From Pantoea latae (GTDB lineage Bacteria > Pseudomonadota > Gammaproteobacteria > Enterobacterales > Enterobacteriaceae): a stretch of DNA of 64,000 bases. The notes under the pieces were generated by a model. The model ran no database searches. It was given only the letters and a program-made list of their open reading frames with translations, and was not told the DNA's origin. Each line of letters begins with the position of its first letter. Position 1 is the stretch's first letter. Of the stretch, positions 49,627 through 58,777 are shown piece by piece. The position numbers and the translations under genes were made by a program. The DNA is taken from contig NZ_MWUE01000025.1 of assembly GCF_002077695.1 (NCBI RefSeq), forward strand, positions 86,587 to 150,586, written 5' to 3'.

Positions 49627-51098
49627 ATGTGAATACGCTTCGTCAGGATATTCCCGCCGGTCTGGTGGTGTTTCTGGTGGCGCTGCCGCTTTGCCTGGGC
49701 ATCGCGCAGGCGAGCGGGCTGCCGCCGTTCGCCGGACTGCTGACCGGGGTGATCGGCGGGCTGCTGGTCACCGCGTTAAGCCCGTCGCGCTTTGCCGTCA
49801 GCGGCCCGGCGGCGGGGCTGGTGACGATTGTCGTCGCCTCGATCGAGACCCTCGGCAGCTTTAGCGCCTTCCTGACCGCGCTGGTGCTGGCAGGCCTGAT
49901 GCAGTGCGGTCTCGGCCTGCTGCGCGCGGGCCGTTTTATTTCGCTGGTGCCCGGCAGCGTGATTAAGGGAATGCTGGCGGCTATCGGCATTCTGCTGATT
50001 ATCCAGCAGATCCCGGTGGCGTTTGGCGTTGAGGGCGACGCCGGGCTGGCCGGCTTCGCCAGCGGCGCCACCACCTTCTCGGCACCGGCGATGCTGGTGG
50101 CGGGCGGCAGTCTGGCGATCCTGTGGCTCTGGACCACGCCGCTGGTGAAGCGCGTCGGTGCGCTGGCCTGGGTGCCCGGCCCGCTAGTTGCGGTGCTGTT
50201 CGGCTGCGCCGCTACCGTTTTCGGCGGGCGCGTAATGCCGGAGATGGCGGACCAGCTGGCGCGCATCGCGCTGCCGGCGTTCGACAGCCTCTCCGCGCTG
50301 GCGGCGCAGCTGGAGCGTCCGGCCTGGAACGCGTGGCAAAATCCGGCGGTCTGGGTGGTGGCGGTGACGCTGGCGCTGGTCGCCAGCCTCGAGACGTTGC
50401 TGAGCCAGGAGGCGCTGAAGAAGCTGCGCCCGCAGAATCCGCCGCCGTCGCCCAATCGCGAGATGTTCGCCCAGGGCATCGGCAACCTTAGCGCCGGCCT
50501 GCTGGGCGCCATGCCGATTACCGCGGTGATCGTGCGCAGCTCGGTGAACGTCAGCACCGGCGCGCAGACCAAACTCTCGATCTTGATCCACGGCGTGCTG
50601 CTGTTGATCTGCGGACTCTGGTTTAGCGATCTGCTGAACGCCATTCCGCTGGCCAGCCTGGCGGCGGTGCTGCTCTACACCGGCTATAAGCTGGCGCCGC
50701 CGCGGCTGTTCGTCGAGCAGTTCCGGCTGGGCGCGCAGCAGTCTGTGCCGTTTCTCGCCACTATCGGCGGCATTATCCTGTTCGGCATGCTGACGGGCAT
50801 CGGCATCGGCCTGGCGACGCAGATGCTGTTCAGCCTCTATAAGAGCCACCGCAACGCGCTGCAGCTGACGCGCTACGACGATCACTATGTGCTGCGCTTT
50901 CAGCAGAACCTCACTTTCTTGCACAACCCGAAACTGCAGGGGCTACTGGCGGAGATCCCGGAGAACAGCGTGGTGATTGTCGATCATGACAACGCGCACT
51001 ATCTCGATCCCGACGTAAAGGCAGTGCTGAAAGATTTCGGCGACAGCGCCGATCAGCGCGGCATTCGCCTGAGCCAGTGGCCGGTGGCGGTGAAGTAA
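49623..51098 (+). CDS. SulP-family anion (bicarbonate-type) transporter
   Basis: A 491-aa inner-membrane protein of the SulP/SLC26 family, with 10-14 hydrophobic segments. It has the N-terminal DIPAGLVVFLVALPLCLGIAQ signature, AVSGPAAGLVTIVV, and a C-terminal STAS-like domain (about residues 420-491). The coupling to a carbonic anhydrase suggests bicarbonate as substrate. Sulfate or other anions cannot be excluded. Confidence 0.92.
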   Translation: MNVNTLRQDIPAGLVVFLVALPLCLGIAQASGLPPFAGLLTGVIGGLLVTALSPSRFAVSGPAAGLVTIVVASIETLGSFSAFLTALVLAGLMQCGLGLLRAGRFISLVPGSVIKGMLAAIGILLIIQQIPVAFGVEGDAGLAGFASGATTFSAPAMLVAGGSLAILWLWTTPLVKRVGALAWVPGPLVAVLFGCAATVFGGRVMPEMADQLARIALPAFDSLSALAAQLERPAWNAWQNPAVWVVAVTLALVASLETLLSQEALKKLRPQNPPPSPNREMFAQGIGNLSAGLLGAMPITAVIVRSSVNVSTGAQTKLSILIHGVLLLICGLWFSDLLNAIPLASLAAVLLYTGYKLAPPRLFVEQFRLGAQQSVPFLATIGGIILFGMLTGIGIGLATQMLFSLYKSHRNALQLTRYDDHYVLRFQQNLTFLHNPKLQGLLAEIPENSVVIVDHDNAHYLDPDVKAVLKDFGDSADQRGIRLSQWPVAVK

Positions 51099-51130
51099 CA
51101 AAAGGATTCGCCTGTTAGTCAGGTGATTAC

Positions 51131-51238
51131 GCGGGTGACATGGCCTGATCGCAAAGACGCAAAAAACGGCATCCCTGCCAGCTCGGCCCGCGACATCCCT
51201 GTCGCGGGACGCTTTGCTCTTCAGTCCATGTCACCCGC
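51131..51238. repeat. 108-bp palindromic intergenic repeat, copy 3
   Basis: Outer arms GCGGGTGACATGG and CCATGTCACCCGC are exact reverse complements. The inner CCCGCGACA-TCCC-TGTCGCGGG stem has compensatory changes relative to copies 1 and 2, so base pairing is kept. It lies between the SulP gene and the diguanylate cyclase gene; the rest of 51239-51474 shows no gene. Confidence 0.88.
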
Positions 51239-51474
51239 TAGTTTGACTGAGTAGCTGTCTGAAAAAATCAGATATCTCGGATAGCCGGTTTTTTCCTGTT
51301 TAGGGCATAATTGGCGCGCCCAAAGCCAGACGGCGCTACCCACATCGCGAGTAGCGTCGATCCCTGCCGTTTATTCACCTGATTGCCCGAACGGCAAGTG
51401 CGGTTTAATGGCGTGCGGCGATCGTCCAGAACGGGCAGGGAGCGGGGAATTTACAGGCTACAGGGTTCAGACCT

Positions 51475-52899
51475 ATGCGCGTTAAGCTGTTTGCAGAGCA
51501 CCAGACTAAAAAAAATGCCCTCTCGCTGTTTCTGTTGACGCTGCTGTTCTGCTTTTTAGGCAGCCATCTGCGTATTCCCGCCGAGCTGTCGCTGTTCTGG
51601 CCGGTAAACGCCATCGTCGCCGCGGTTATCGTGCGACACCCTTATCTTCACCGCATTCGCTACTACCTTGCCAGTTTCGCCGCGATGGTGGTGAACGACA
51701 CGGTTTTCTCCGGCTGGGCCTGGCCTGCGGTCACGCTCAATATCGCCAACCTGCTGTTTATCATTATTTCCGTCTCGATGCTGGTCAGGCACTACCTGCG
51801 CGATTCCAGCCGCACGCAGCTCGGCAATGCGCTACGTATCTTTCCCGCCTGTTTGCTGGCCGCCTTCGCCTGCGCCACCTGGGGTGGACTGGCGCAGGAT
51901 ATGAGCTTTGACGTCCGCTTCGCCACCGCCTGGGGCGACTGGTTTAGCGAACAGTTCTCCACCGGGCTGATGCTGCTGCCGTTCCTGCTGGCGCGCGGCT
52001 GGCGTAGCCTGTCGTTCGCCGCGCTGCTGGCGCCAGGCAAATGGCTGCCGGTGCTCAGCGTGCTGCTGTCGCTGGTGGTGGGCGCGATGATCGGCGGCGC
52101 GGGCAGCCTGACGTTTCCGGTGCCGGCGCTGATCTGGTGCGCCATCGTCCTGCCGATCCCGGTAACCAGCCTGGTGATCCTGCTGACCGGCATCACCGAA
52201 ATTGTGCTGGTCTCGCACGGCGTGATGAACATCCAGGGCAACGACAATCTGCTGCCGTTAAGCCATCTCACCTCGGCGCGTCTCGGCGTCGCTACCGTGG
52301 CGATTAGCCCGCTGATCGTCGCCGTCAGTATGGATGCGGTGCGCCAGCTCAACCAGCGGCTCGCGCTGCGCGCCAACTACGATTTTCTCACGCAGCTGCT
52401 GTCGCGTTCCGGCCTGTACGAAAGCCTGAAAGAGGAGCCGTTCTCCGCCCAGCGCAGCGTCGGCGTGATCCTGATCGACGTCGACTACTTCAAGGCGATT
52501 AACGACAACTTCGGCCACGATGCGGGCGACGGCGTGCTGGAGGAGATTGCGCTGCGGATGCAAAAAGTGGTGGGCAGCCAGGGGCGCATCTGCCGGTTCG
52601 GCGGCGAGGAGTTCGCCATCGTGCTGTTCGACGCCCACGCCGCGCAGCTGTTTCAGCTGGCGGAGGCGGTGCGTCAGGCGATAGGCAAAGAGAAGTTCTG
52701 GCTGCAGGGCAACACGGTGACTGTGACCGTTAGCCTGGGACTGGCGCAGGGGCGCGCGGGCGAGGAGCGCGACTGGCACAGCGTGGTTAACCAGCTGGTC
52801 TCCGCCGCGGATAAAAATCTCTATCTCTCCAAGCGCAACGGGCGTAATCAGACCTCGCCCGCCTTCCGCACGCTGACGCTGGCGGGCGAGGTAGCCTAG
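51475..52899 (+). CDS. Membrane diguanylate cyclase (MASE-type N terminus, GGDEF)
   Basis: A 474-aa protein. About eight hydrophobic segments (residues 15-285) form a MASE1-like sensor (FWPVNAIVAAVIVRH). A cytoplasmic GGDEF domain follows with FRFGGEEF-type active site (GGEEF, 376-380) and DVDYFKAINDNFGHDAGD. The signature is intact, so it should make cyclic di-GMP. No clear RxxD inhibitory site directly before GGEEF. The input signal is unknown. Confidence 0.93.
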   Translation: MRVKLFAEHQTKKNALSLFLLTLLFCFLGSHLRIPAELSLFWPVNAIVAAVIVRHPYLHRIRYYLASFAAMVVNDTVFSGWAWPAVTLNIANLLFIIISVSMLVRHYLRDSSRTQLGNALRIFPACLLAAFACATWGGLAQDMSFDVRFATAWGDWFSEQFSTGLMLLPFLLARGWRSLSFAALLAPGKWLPVLSVLLSLVVGAMIGGAGSLTFPVPALIWCAIVLPIPVTSLVILLTGITEIVLVSHGVMNIQGNDNLLPLSHLTSARLGVATVAISPLIVAVSMDAVRQLNQRLALRANYDFLTQLLSRSGLYESLKEEPFSAQRSVGVILIDVDYFKAINDNFGHDAGDGVLEEIALRMQKVVGSQGRICRFGGEEFAIVLFDAHAAQLFQLAEAVRQAIGKEKFWLQGNTVTVTVSLGLAQGRAGEERDWHSVVNQLVSAADKNLYLSKRNGRNQTSPAFRTLTLAGEVA

Positions 52900-52902
52900 C
52901 GG

Positions 52903-53997
52903 CTACACGCTGCTTTTTAGCTGGCTGCTCTGTTGATGACGCTCCAGCGCCAGTTCGATCAGTCGACTAATCAGATCGCGATAGCTGACGCCCGCCGCCT
53001 GCCACAGCTTGGGATACATGCTGATATTGGTGAAGCCGGGCAGGGTATTGACCTCGTTGACGATAATCTCGCCCGCCTCGGTCAGGAAGACGTCGACGCG
53101 CGCCATGCCGCTGCACTCCAGCGCCTGAAACGCCCTGATCGCCACCGCGCGGATCGCTTCGCTGCGCTCTGCGTCAATGGCCGCGGGCACCTGGGTCTGC
53201 GCGCCGGTTTCGCTGATATATTTGGTTTCGTAGGAGTAGAAGGCGTCGTGCACCACCACTTCGCCGCACGGGCTCGCCTGCGGATCGTCGTTGCCCAGCA
53301 CCGCGCACTCGATTTCCCGCCCTTTAATGCCGGTCTCAATCAGCACCTTGCGGTCGAAGGAAAAGGCGAGATCCAGCGCGCTACTGAACGCCTCGAGGCT
53401 GTCGACTTTACTGACGCCTACTGACGACCCCTGATTAGCCGGTTTGATAAACAGCGGCAGCCCCAGCTGCGCAATCACGTCGGCCGCCTGAAGACGCGGC
53501 CGCTGCGCCTGGGTGACGCTGATCCAGGGCGCGACCTGCAAACCGGCGTCGCGCAGCAGACGTTTAGTGACGTCTTTATCCATACTGACCGCCGAGCCGA
53601 GCACGCCAGAGCCGACAAAAGGCAGCGACGCCATGCGCAGCAGCCCCTGCAGCGAGCCATCTTCGCCGAGCGTGCCGTGCACGATGGGGAAAATCACGTC
53701 GATCTGCGACAGCGCATCGCCGCTCTGGCGGGCAATCACCTGCTGCTGCGACGCGCCCGGCACCAGCGCCACGCTTTCGCCGGCGCGATTGAGCGCGATA
53801 AGCGCCGGATCCTGCGCGTTGATCAGAAAGTTTGAGGCGTCGTTCAGATGCCACTGACCCTGTTTATCAATGCCCAGCAGCACTGGCTCGAAGCGCGTTT
53901 TATCGATCGCATCGAGAATATTTTTAGCCGACTGTAACGATACTTCATGCTCGGCCGACTTGCCGCCGAACACAATGCCTACCCGCAGTTTTGTCAT
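52903..53997 (-). CDS. ddlA: D-alanine--D-alanine ligase A
   Basis: A 364-aa ATP-grasp ligase making D-Ala-D-Ala for peptidoglycan, equal in length to E. coli DdlA. Motifs: [46 protein letters not shown] and [22 protein letters not shown] 53997 matches the E. coli [12 protein letters not shown] start. Convergent with the cyclase gene. Confidence 0.96.
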   Translation of the reverse strand: MTKLRVGIVFGGKSAEHEVSLQSAKNILDAIDKTRFEPVLLGIDKQGQWHLNDASNFLINAQDPALIALNRAGESVALVPGASQQQVIARQSGDALSQIDVIFPIVHGTLGEDGSLQGLLRMASLPFVGSGVLGSAVSMDKDVTKRLLRDAGLQVAPWISVTQAQRPRLQAADVIAQLGLPLFIKPANQGSSVGVSKVDSLEAFSSALDLAFSFDRKVLIETGIKGREIECAVLGNDDPQASPCGEVVVHDAFYSYETKYISETGAQTQVPAAIDAERSEAIRAVAIRAFQALECSGMARVDVFLTEAGEIIVNEVNTLPGFTNISMYPKLWQAAGVSYRDLISRLIELALERHQQSSQLKSSV

Positions 53998-54084
53998 AAG
54001 AACGTGCCTGAAAGATGATGCGAAACCCACAAGATAACATGCAGATTTCGCCCTGTAACGGCATGGCGCGGGTCAGCGAGGCGC

Positions 54085-54417
54085 TTAATTCAGCGCGGCG
54101 GAGAGCAGGCTGCGGCACTGGCCGGCGTCGGCGCGCACCTGCGCCTGTTGCGCCGCGCTCAGGCCCTGCCAGGCATCCACCACCTGCTGGCCGAGGCGCG
54201 GCTGAAAATGGATTTTTTGCAGCGCATAGTCAGAGTTGCCGCCTTCGATTACCGTGCGCATATCCGCCACGAAGCGGCGGCTGTCGTCATGATGAATGGC
54301 GCAGAACACGGAGACGTAGTAGGCCTCGTCCTCTTTGCTGTAGTGCGGCGTCAGCCAGTACCAGACGGCGGCGGCAAGAAGAAGCAGCGGGAGAAGATAT
54401 TTCAGTCGGGCGATCAT
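54085..54417 (-). CDS. Small membrane-anchored protein of unknown function
   Basis: A 110-aa protein with an N-terminal membrane anchor (YLLPLLLLAAAVWYWL) and a periplasmic domain with two Cys (VFCAIHH, AGQCRS) that could pair. I do not recognise the family. It sits between ddlA and the phage repressor, and appears to be the last host gene before the phage element. Confidence 0.65.
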   Translation of the reverse strand: MIARLKYLLPLLLLAAAVWYWLTPHYSKEDEAYYVSVFCAIHHDDSRRFVADMRTVIEGGNSDYALQKIHFQPRLGQQVVDAWQGLSAAQQAQVRADAGQCRSLLSAALN

Positions 54418-54531
54418 AGCTGTGGGTACGCTCGTAGCAGGGAACAAGGCGGGGGAGTATAGCGCGTAACGGATAACGGCAGCTCAATGAGCTAAAGGGT
54501 TGCGCTTATCGACAGGGAAAGCGCAGCACCG

Positions 54532-55146
54532 TTAAATCAGCGTCATCACCACGATACCCGTCGCGGCAATTTCATTCAGCGCGCATTCGAACTCGGCGTC
54601 GCCGCCGCTAATTCTGACGCGTCCGCCGGGCAGACGCGCAAGGGTGCGCAGGCTGGCCATGCCTTCAATATCCAGCAGCCATTTGCCGTCCACCACCGCC
54701 TTGTAGCTGCGGTTAATGATGTACTGCTGCTCGCCTTCAATCACCGCCAGCAGGTTGCTATTGGCCGCCACCTTATCAAGAAACAGTTTGCTCTCCAGAG
54801 TCACAAAATCGACAGGACTGAGTTCACCATTTGTTAATTTTACCCGCTCAATCTCCGTCAGGCTTTTGATCGGGTGGCTTTCGCTGCCTTTTTCCGCCGC
54901 CAGCGCTTTTACTGCGCTGGGTGCCTCGCCCTGACCGTAGAGGATCCAGTTCAGCTCGGCGTCGGTGTCAATCAGACACTGCACTACCAGATCGGCCGGG
55001 AAAGCGTCTCTTTTATAACGCATTGCCAGGTTGCTCGAGGAGAGCCCGACATGATCGGCATACTGCGATTTCTGTTTGAACCCATAGGCCTGAATCAGCC
55101 TGTCGAGGATAGCCCCGCCGCTCCCGTTAAAATTAGTGACTAACAT
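54532..55146 (-). CDS. 186-like CI repressor
   Basis: A 204-aa phage repressor. The N-terminal HTH of the Phage_CI_repr type reads LDRLIQAYGFKQKSQYADHVG. The C-terminal half (about 95-204) resembles the 186 CI oligomerisation domain. It is transcribed away from the early genes, as in 186-like phages. No LexA-type Ala-Gly cleavage and Ser-Lys dyad was recognised, so release would need an antirepressor. Confidence 0.87.
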   Translation of the reverse strand: MLVTNFNGSGGAILDRLIQAYGFKQKSQYADHVGLSSSNLAMRYKRDAFPADLVVQCLIDTDAELNWILYGQGEAPSAVKALAAEKGSESHPIKSLTEIERVKLTNGELSPVDFVTLESKLFLDKVAANSNLLAVIEGEQQYIINRSYKAVVDGKWLLDIEGMASLRTLARLPGGRVRISGGDAEFECALNEIAATGIVVMTLI

Positions 55147-55204
55147 TTTTGAGCTTCCTCTTGTGTTACTAACATATTTGAATTAGCATCACTGCGTTGT
55201 GAAT

Positions 55205-55217
55205 GTTATCGCATAAC
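55205..55217. promoter_or_regulatory. Candidate phage operator
   Basis: GTTAT-CGC-ATAAC is a perfect inverted repeat in the ~100-bp region between the divergent CI gene and the first early gene. A related GTTACTAAC lies ~40 bases away. These are plausible CI operator half-sites, by position only. Confidence 0.4.
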
Positions 55218-55249
55218 GCTGACATTACGTTAACTGGAGATGATGCCCT

Positions 55250-55468
55250 ATGAAGCCCGACATTACAAATGCCATAGCGCGTGCTCTTTTATTACCCGTA
55301 AGCCTTAAACGGCGGGCTGGCGCGCTTTTTATCAGGCAATACGGCCTTTTGCTGGCCAACGGGCGCGCCCTATGTCGACATGCGCTCCGGGGAAAACGCG
55401 CTGCCGGTGCGGCAGAACGTGCCGCCGGTCGGGCTGGCTCTTTTTCTGTTAATTTTCAGCTCAACTGA
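55250..55468 (+). CDS. Possible small early phage protein
   Basis: A 72-aa frame with a CTGGAG ribosome site ~14 bases upstream of ATG 55250, at the place of cox/apl/cII in related phages. The product is Arg/Ala-rich and matches nothing I recognise. It overlaps the next frame (55380-55796), which is the better candidate. It may be non-coding or a decayed gene. Confidence 0.3.
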   Translation: MKPDITNAIARALLLPVSLKRRAGALFIRQYGLLLANGRALCRHALRGKRAAGAAERAAGRAGSFSVNFQLN

Positions 55469-55796
55469 CTCACTTATGATGAATAGTCACTCTCAACCAG
55501 CGGCTGCCATGAGCTTTGACGAGTTCTGCAAAAGCTGGCGGCAGATGCGCAGCAACAGCCGTAATCCGGCGCTGGTCGCCTTCAACCAACAGGACGACGA
55601 ATGCAAATTTTGCGTGCTGACGCTGGCGAATCGGGAAAAGCCCGGCAGCTTTCGCCTGCAGGAGGTTGGCCAAAATTTTGAAACCTTCGACGAAGCCCGA
55701 CGCGCGCTGATTATCGCTGCCATGAACAAAATGGTGCGCTGGGGTCGGCGCTGGCCGCGCGCGTTTTCCGACGCCGACCGCTATCTGTCTGAATAA
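55380..55796 (+). CDS. Early phage protein of unknown function
   Basis: A frame of up to 138 aa. The N-terminal part (ALPVRQNVPPVGLALFLL) is hydrophobic. The C-terminal ~95 residues (MSFDEFCKSWRQMRSN, CVLTLANREKPGSF, FETFDEARRALIIAAMN) look like a real small domain with ordinary codon use. No start has a good ribosome site; ATG 55476 or 55509 are alternatives. Not recognised beyond being an early gene of a P2-like element. Confidence 0.5.
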   Translation: MRSGENALPVRQNVPPVGLALFLLIFSSTDSLMMNSHSQPAAAMSFDEFCKSWRQMRSNSRNPALVAFNQQDDECKFCVLTLANREKPGSFRLQEVGQNFETFDEARRALIIAAMNKMVRWGRRWPRAFSDADRYLSE

Positions 55797-55866
55797 CTAA
55801 CACCCACTGCAACTTAATGACGTCAACCCGTCGGGCTTCCCTTTGCCCGCATTCAGGAGAGATGAG

Positions 55867-56085
55867 ATGAAACACGCTGTTCACCGTGCTGAAAATGAGG
55901 CGCTCAACGCCCTGCTAACCGCGGCGCGCGCCGACGAGCGCAAAGACCGCGCGCAGGCGGTCGCCGCGCGTCTGGCTGCGATGGCGACGCATATCAGCCG
56001 CCAGGGGCTTAACGGCATCGAAGCCGCCGAGCTGATTCGCCATGAGGCGCAGCGCTACCGCGATGAGTCAGAGGAGCTGCACTGA
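55867..56085 (+). CDS. DUF2732-family phage protein
   Basis: A 72-aa helical protein (ADERKDRAQAVAARLAAMAT) of the small DUF2732 type found in the early region of P2-like phages. ATG 55867 has CAGGAGA seven bases upstream. Its stop overlaps the next start (TGATG). Function unknown. Confidence 0.75.
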   Translation: MKHAVHRAENEALNALLTAARADERKDRAQAVAARLAAMATHISRQGLNGIEAAELIRHEAQRYRDESEELH

Positions 56086-56309
56086 TGGTCGATACCATGG
56101 ATATTGCGCAGCAGCGCCAGGCGGAGCGGCTGGCGCAGGATATCGCCGCCGTGACGCAGCGGCCCAAAGGCGTCAGCGCCTTCTTCTGCGAGGAGTGCGA
56201 CAGCGCCATTCCTGAAGCGCGCCGCCGCGCCCTCAACGGGGTGTCTCGCTGCGTCGGCTGCCAGGAGCTGGCCGAACGGCGCGCTCGCCACTATCAGGGC
56301 GGCGTCTGA
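56085..56309 (+). CDS. TraR/DksA-type zinc-finger protein
   Basis: A 74-aa protein with a C4 zinc finger (FFCEECDSAIPEARRRA, CVGCQE) of the TraR/DksA C-terminal type, found beside gpA in P2-like phages. TraR proteins bind the RNA polymerase secondary channel and alter promoter choice. It lacks the N-terminal coiled coil of DksA, as TraR does. It overlaps its neighbours at both ends. Confidence 0.86.
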   Translation: MVDTMDIAQQRQAERLAQDIAAVTQRPKGVSAFFCEECDSAIPEARRRALNGVSRCVGCQELAERRARHYQGGV

Positions 56310-58279
56310 TGTTGCACGAAAACTGGCCGTGGCGCGCGCCGCGTCAGGCTATCGCCTCGCCTTATCCGACGCACGCCGAGATGCAGCGGCGCAGCCGACA
56401 GTTCGCTGCGCAGGCGCAGGCGTGGACGGCGCTGGAGCAGCAGCCGTCGCTGGTGCAGCGCGTTATCCGGCTGCGTCACGGCCAGCTGGAGAAGGAGAGA
56501 GGCACGGCGGCGGCCGCCGCCTGGCTGACCACCACCTTCGCCGAACGCCTGCTGCCGCGCGTGGAGCAGGCAGGCGCCCAGTATCGACTCGGGGAAATGC
56601 GTCGCGGCACCGCTGCGCTGCTGAGCGGTCACGCCGCGCAGGAAAAAGGCGCGGCGGCGGCGGCCGGCACGCTGTGGGAGCTGATGCGCCGCTTCAACCG
56701 TCTGGCCGATATGGCGCGCGCCGATGTCGATCGGCTGGCGGGCGATATCGCCCGCTTTATCTTCGCTGAACTGGCGCAGCTGCACGCGCAAAGCCGCGAT
56801 GAATCGGACTGGCGCTACAGCCATCAGCTCTATCTGCTGGCCGCCACCGTTACCCGCGAGTTCCGCCAGACGCCGCCGCTGTGGGAAAAGATCACCACGC
56901 GTCTCTTCGCGCCGGAAGAGGCGACGCCAGCCATTATGCGTATGCAGGCGGAGACGTGGTGGAAAGGGCGACTGCGTCGACTCGCCGCTGCCTGGCGCGA
57001 ACATCTGCAGATCGCGCTGGCGCAGGTCAGTAAAACCCGCTCGCCTTACGCCAGCCGCGCGACCATCGCCGAATGGCGCGAGCAGAAGCGCCGCACCCGC
57101 GATTTTTTGCAGAGCATGGATCTGGAGGATGAAGAGGGCAACCGCATCAGCCTGATCGATAAACATGACGGTAGCGTCGCCAACCCGGCGATCCGCCGCT
57201 GCGAGCTGATGACGCGCATCTGCGGCTTTGAAACTATCTGCCACGAAATGGGCTACGTCGGCGAGTTTTGCACGCTCACCGCGCCGGCGCGCTATCACGC
57301 CACCCTCAGCAGCGGCCAGCACAACCCGAAATGGCGCGGCGCCAGCCCGGCGGAGACGCAGCGCTACCTTTGCCAGCTGTGGCAGAAGGTACGCGCCAGA
57401 CTGCACCGCGAACAGATCCGCCTGTTCGGCATTCGCGTTGCCGAACCGCATCATGACGGCACGCCGCACTGGCATCTGCTGCTGTTTATGCGCCCTCAGC
57501 AGGTGGCGCAGGTGCGCCAGATCCTGACAGAGTACGCCTGCCAGCAGGACAACGACGAGCTGAAGAGCGAAAAAGCGCGCAGGGCGCGCTTTCACACCAC
57601 GGCCATCGATCCGCAAAAGGGCAGCGCCACCGGCTATATCGCTAAATATATCGCCAAAAATATCGACGGCTACGCGCTCGACGGCGAGCGCGACCATGAG
57701 AGCGGCGCAAGCCTGCGCGACTGCGCGGCGGCGGTATCCGCCTGGGCGAGTCGCTGGCATATCCGGCAGTTCCAGTTTATCGGCGGCGCGCCGGTGACGG
57801 TCTGGCGCGAGCTGCGCCGCATAACAGAGGGCGAGGGGCTGCGCGCAATGAGCGAGACGCTGGCCGACGCGCGCGAGGCGGCCGACCGCGGCGACTGGGC
57901 CGCCTACGTCAACGCGCAGGGCGGCCCGTTGGTGCGTCGCGATGAGCTGGCGGTGCGTAGCTGGTATCAACCCGCCGGACAGCGCAACAGCTGGGGTGAA
58001 GAGATGACGCGCATCAAAGGCGTTTACCTTACCGCCGTGGGCGCGGAGAAGCCGCTGCTGACCCGGCTGGTGAACTGGAAACTGGTGCCGAAGCGCAAAG
58101 AGGAGCAGGCGCGTTTTCCTGTCGACAACGCCTCTTGGAGTTCTGTTATTAACTGTACGCAGACGGCGCGGCGGCCAGACCGGTTAGCGCCATTGAATCA
58201 TGGTGACCCTCTGGCGGTTAAAAACCTCGCCTGTCTCCCTCAAAACGGGTTTTTTTACCGGCAAAACAGCGCGCCGTAA
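56309..58279 (+). CDS. P2 gpA-like replication endonuclease
   Basis: A 656-aa rolling-circle initiator (P2 gpA 761 aa). The HUH metal site is PHWHLLLF (His387, His389), and the two catalytic tyrosines are in GYIAKYIAKN (Tyr443, Tyr447), spaced Y-x3-Y as in P2. The N-terminal helical half is present. The protein ends soon after the NASWSSVINCTQ segment, about 100 residues shorter than P2, in unrelated sequence. All catalytic residues are intact, which is unexpected for an element without head genes or integrase. Confidence 0.92.
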   Translation: MLHENWPWRAPRQAIASPYPTHAEMQRRSRQFAAQAQAWTALEQQPSLVQRVIRLRHGQLEKERGTAAAAAWLTTTFAERLLPRVEQAGAQYRLGEMRRGTAALLSGHAAQEKGAAAAAGTLWELMRRFNRLADMARADVDRLAGDIARFIFAELAQLHAQSRDESDWRYSHQLYLLAATVTREFRQTPPLWEKITTRLFAPEEATPAIMRMQAETWWKGRLRRLAAAWREHLQIALAQVSKTRSPYASRATIAEWREQKRRTRDFLQSMDLEDEEGNRISLIDKHDGSVANPAIRRCELMTRICGFETICHEMGYVGEFCTLTAPARYHATLSSGQHNPKWRGASPAETQRYLCQLWQKVRARLHREQIRLFGIRVAEPHHDGTPHWHLLLFMRPQQVAQVRQILTEYACQQDNDELKSEKARRARFHTTAIDPQKGSATGYIAKYIAKNIDGYALDGERDHESGASLRDCAAAVSAWASRWHIRQFQFIGGAPVTVWRELRRITEGEGLRAMSETLADAREAADRGDWAAYVNAQGGPLVRRDELAVRSWYQPAGQRNSWGEEMTRIKGVYLTAVGAEKPLLTRLVNWKLVPKRKEEQARFPVDNASWSSVINCTQTARRPDRLAPLNHGDPLAVKNLACLPQNGFFYRQNSAP

Positions 58280-58408
58280 CGCCCTTTTTCCGCGCTGTTT
58301 TCACATTTGCGTTAAGTCGCTGTTAGATAAAAGAGGCGCAATATCAATGGCCTGAGCCAGACAGGCTGCGCAGTTAATTTTCTTTATATCAGATTGCATG
58401 CTGTGCTA

Positions 58409-58424
58409 CTGTATAGATATACAG
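58409..58424. promoter_or_regulatory. LexA (SOS) box
   Basis: CTGTATAGATATACAG fits CTGT-N8-ACAG and differs by one base from the ideal CTGTATATATATACAG. It overlaps a possible promoter (TTGCAT at 58394) and lies 21 bases before the small gene at 58446. It implies DNA-damage induction. Confidence 0.85.
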
Positions 58425-58445
58425 TTATAAAATGGGGGAGGGAAA

Positions 58446-58637
58446 GTGGATACTGACTTACAAGAACAGGTAATGCTTGAGCGCGTTGAGCTTATTGCAC
58501 GACTGACCACTGAAGGAGTTTGCAGGGAGCGCGACCGAGAAGTGGCCCTCGCTTTAATCGCCGAGATTGCTGGCGATATGATGATAAAAAACAAGCAGTT
58601 CGCCGTTTCGTTTTCTGCTATACCCACTAATAAATAA
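58446..58637 (+). CDS. Small LexA-controlled phage protein
   Basis: A 63-aa protein, GTG start 58446 with a strong GGGGGAGG site and a LexA box directly upstream. Sequence: QEQVMLERVELIARLTTEGV followed by a hydrophobic-charged helix (VALALIAEIAGDMMI). I do not recognise the family. By analogy with the LexA-controlled Tum antirepressor of phage 186 it may trigger induction, but it is unrelated in length and looks helical. It stands where P2 carries gene Q onward. Confidence 0.65.
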   Translation: MDTDLQEQVMLERVELIARLTTEGVCRERDREVALALIAEIAGDMMIKNKQFAVSFSAIPTNK

Positions 58638-58748
58638 TAACGCAGGTATGGCAATGAGAAGCGATCGCCTGACTGCTGCAAAGCGGCAGATCCCCACCCT
58701 TTCCCCTTGATGCGCGCGCCGTCCCGGCACGGCAACAGTGAAGCGATA

Positions 58749-58777
58749 ACGGCACCCTCTGGGTGCCGTTTTTTTTG
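58749..58777 (+). terminator. Strong rho-independent terminator
   Basis: ACGGCACCC-TCT-GGGTGCCGT followed by eight T residues. It separates the SOS-controlled small gene from the tail/lysis genes, so the latter need their own promoter between ~58780 and 58988 or antitermination. No coding gene is convincing in 58638-58987. Confidence 0.9.

Noticed and set aside
51239..51474. Possible cyclic di-GMP riboswitch upstream of the diguanylate cyclase
   Set aside because: The conserved GEMM aptamer blocks were not found.
56294..57970. 558-codon minus-strand frame opposite gpA
   Set aside because: Shadow of gpA, whose catalytic motifs are intact on the plus strand; no recognisable features.
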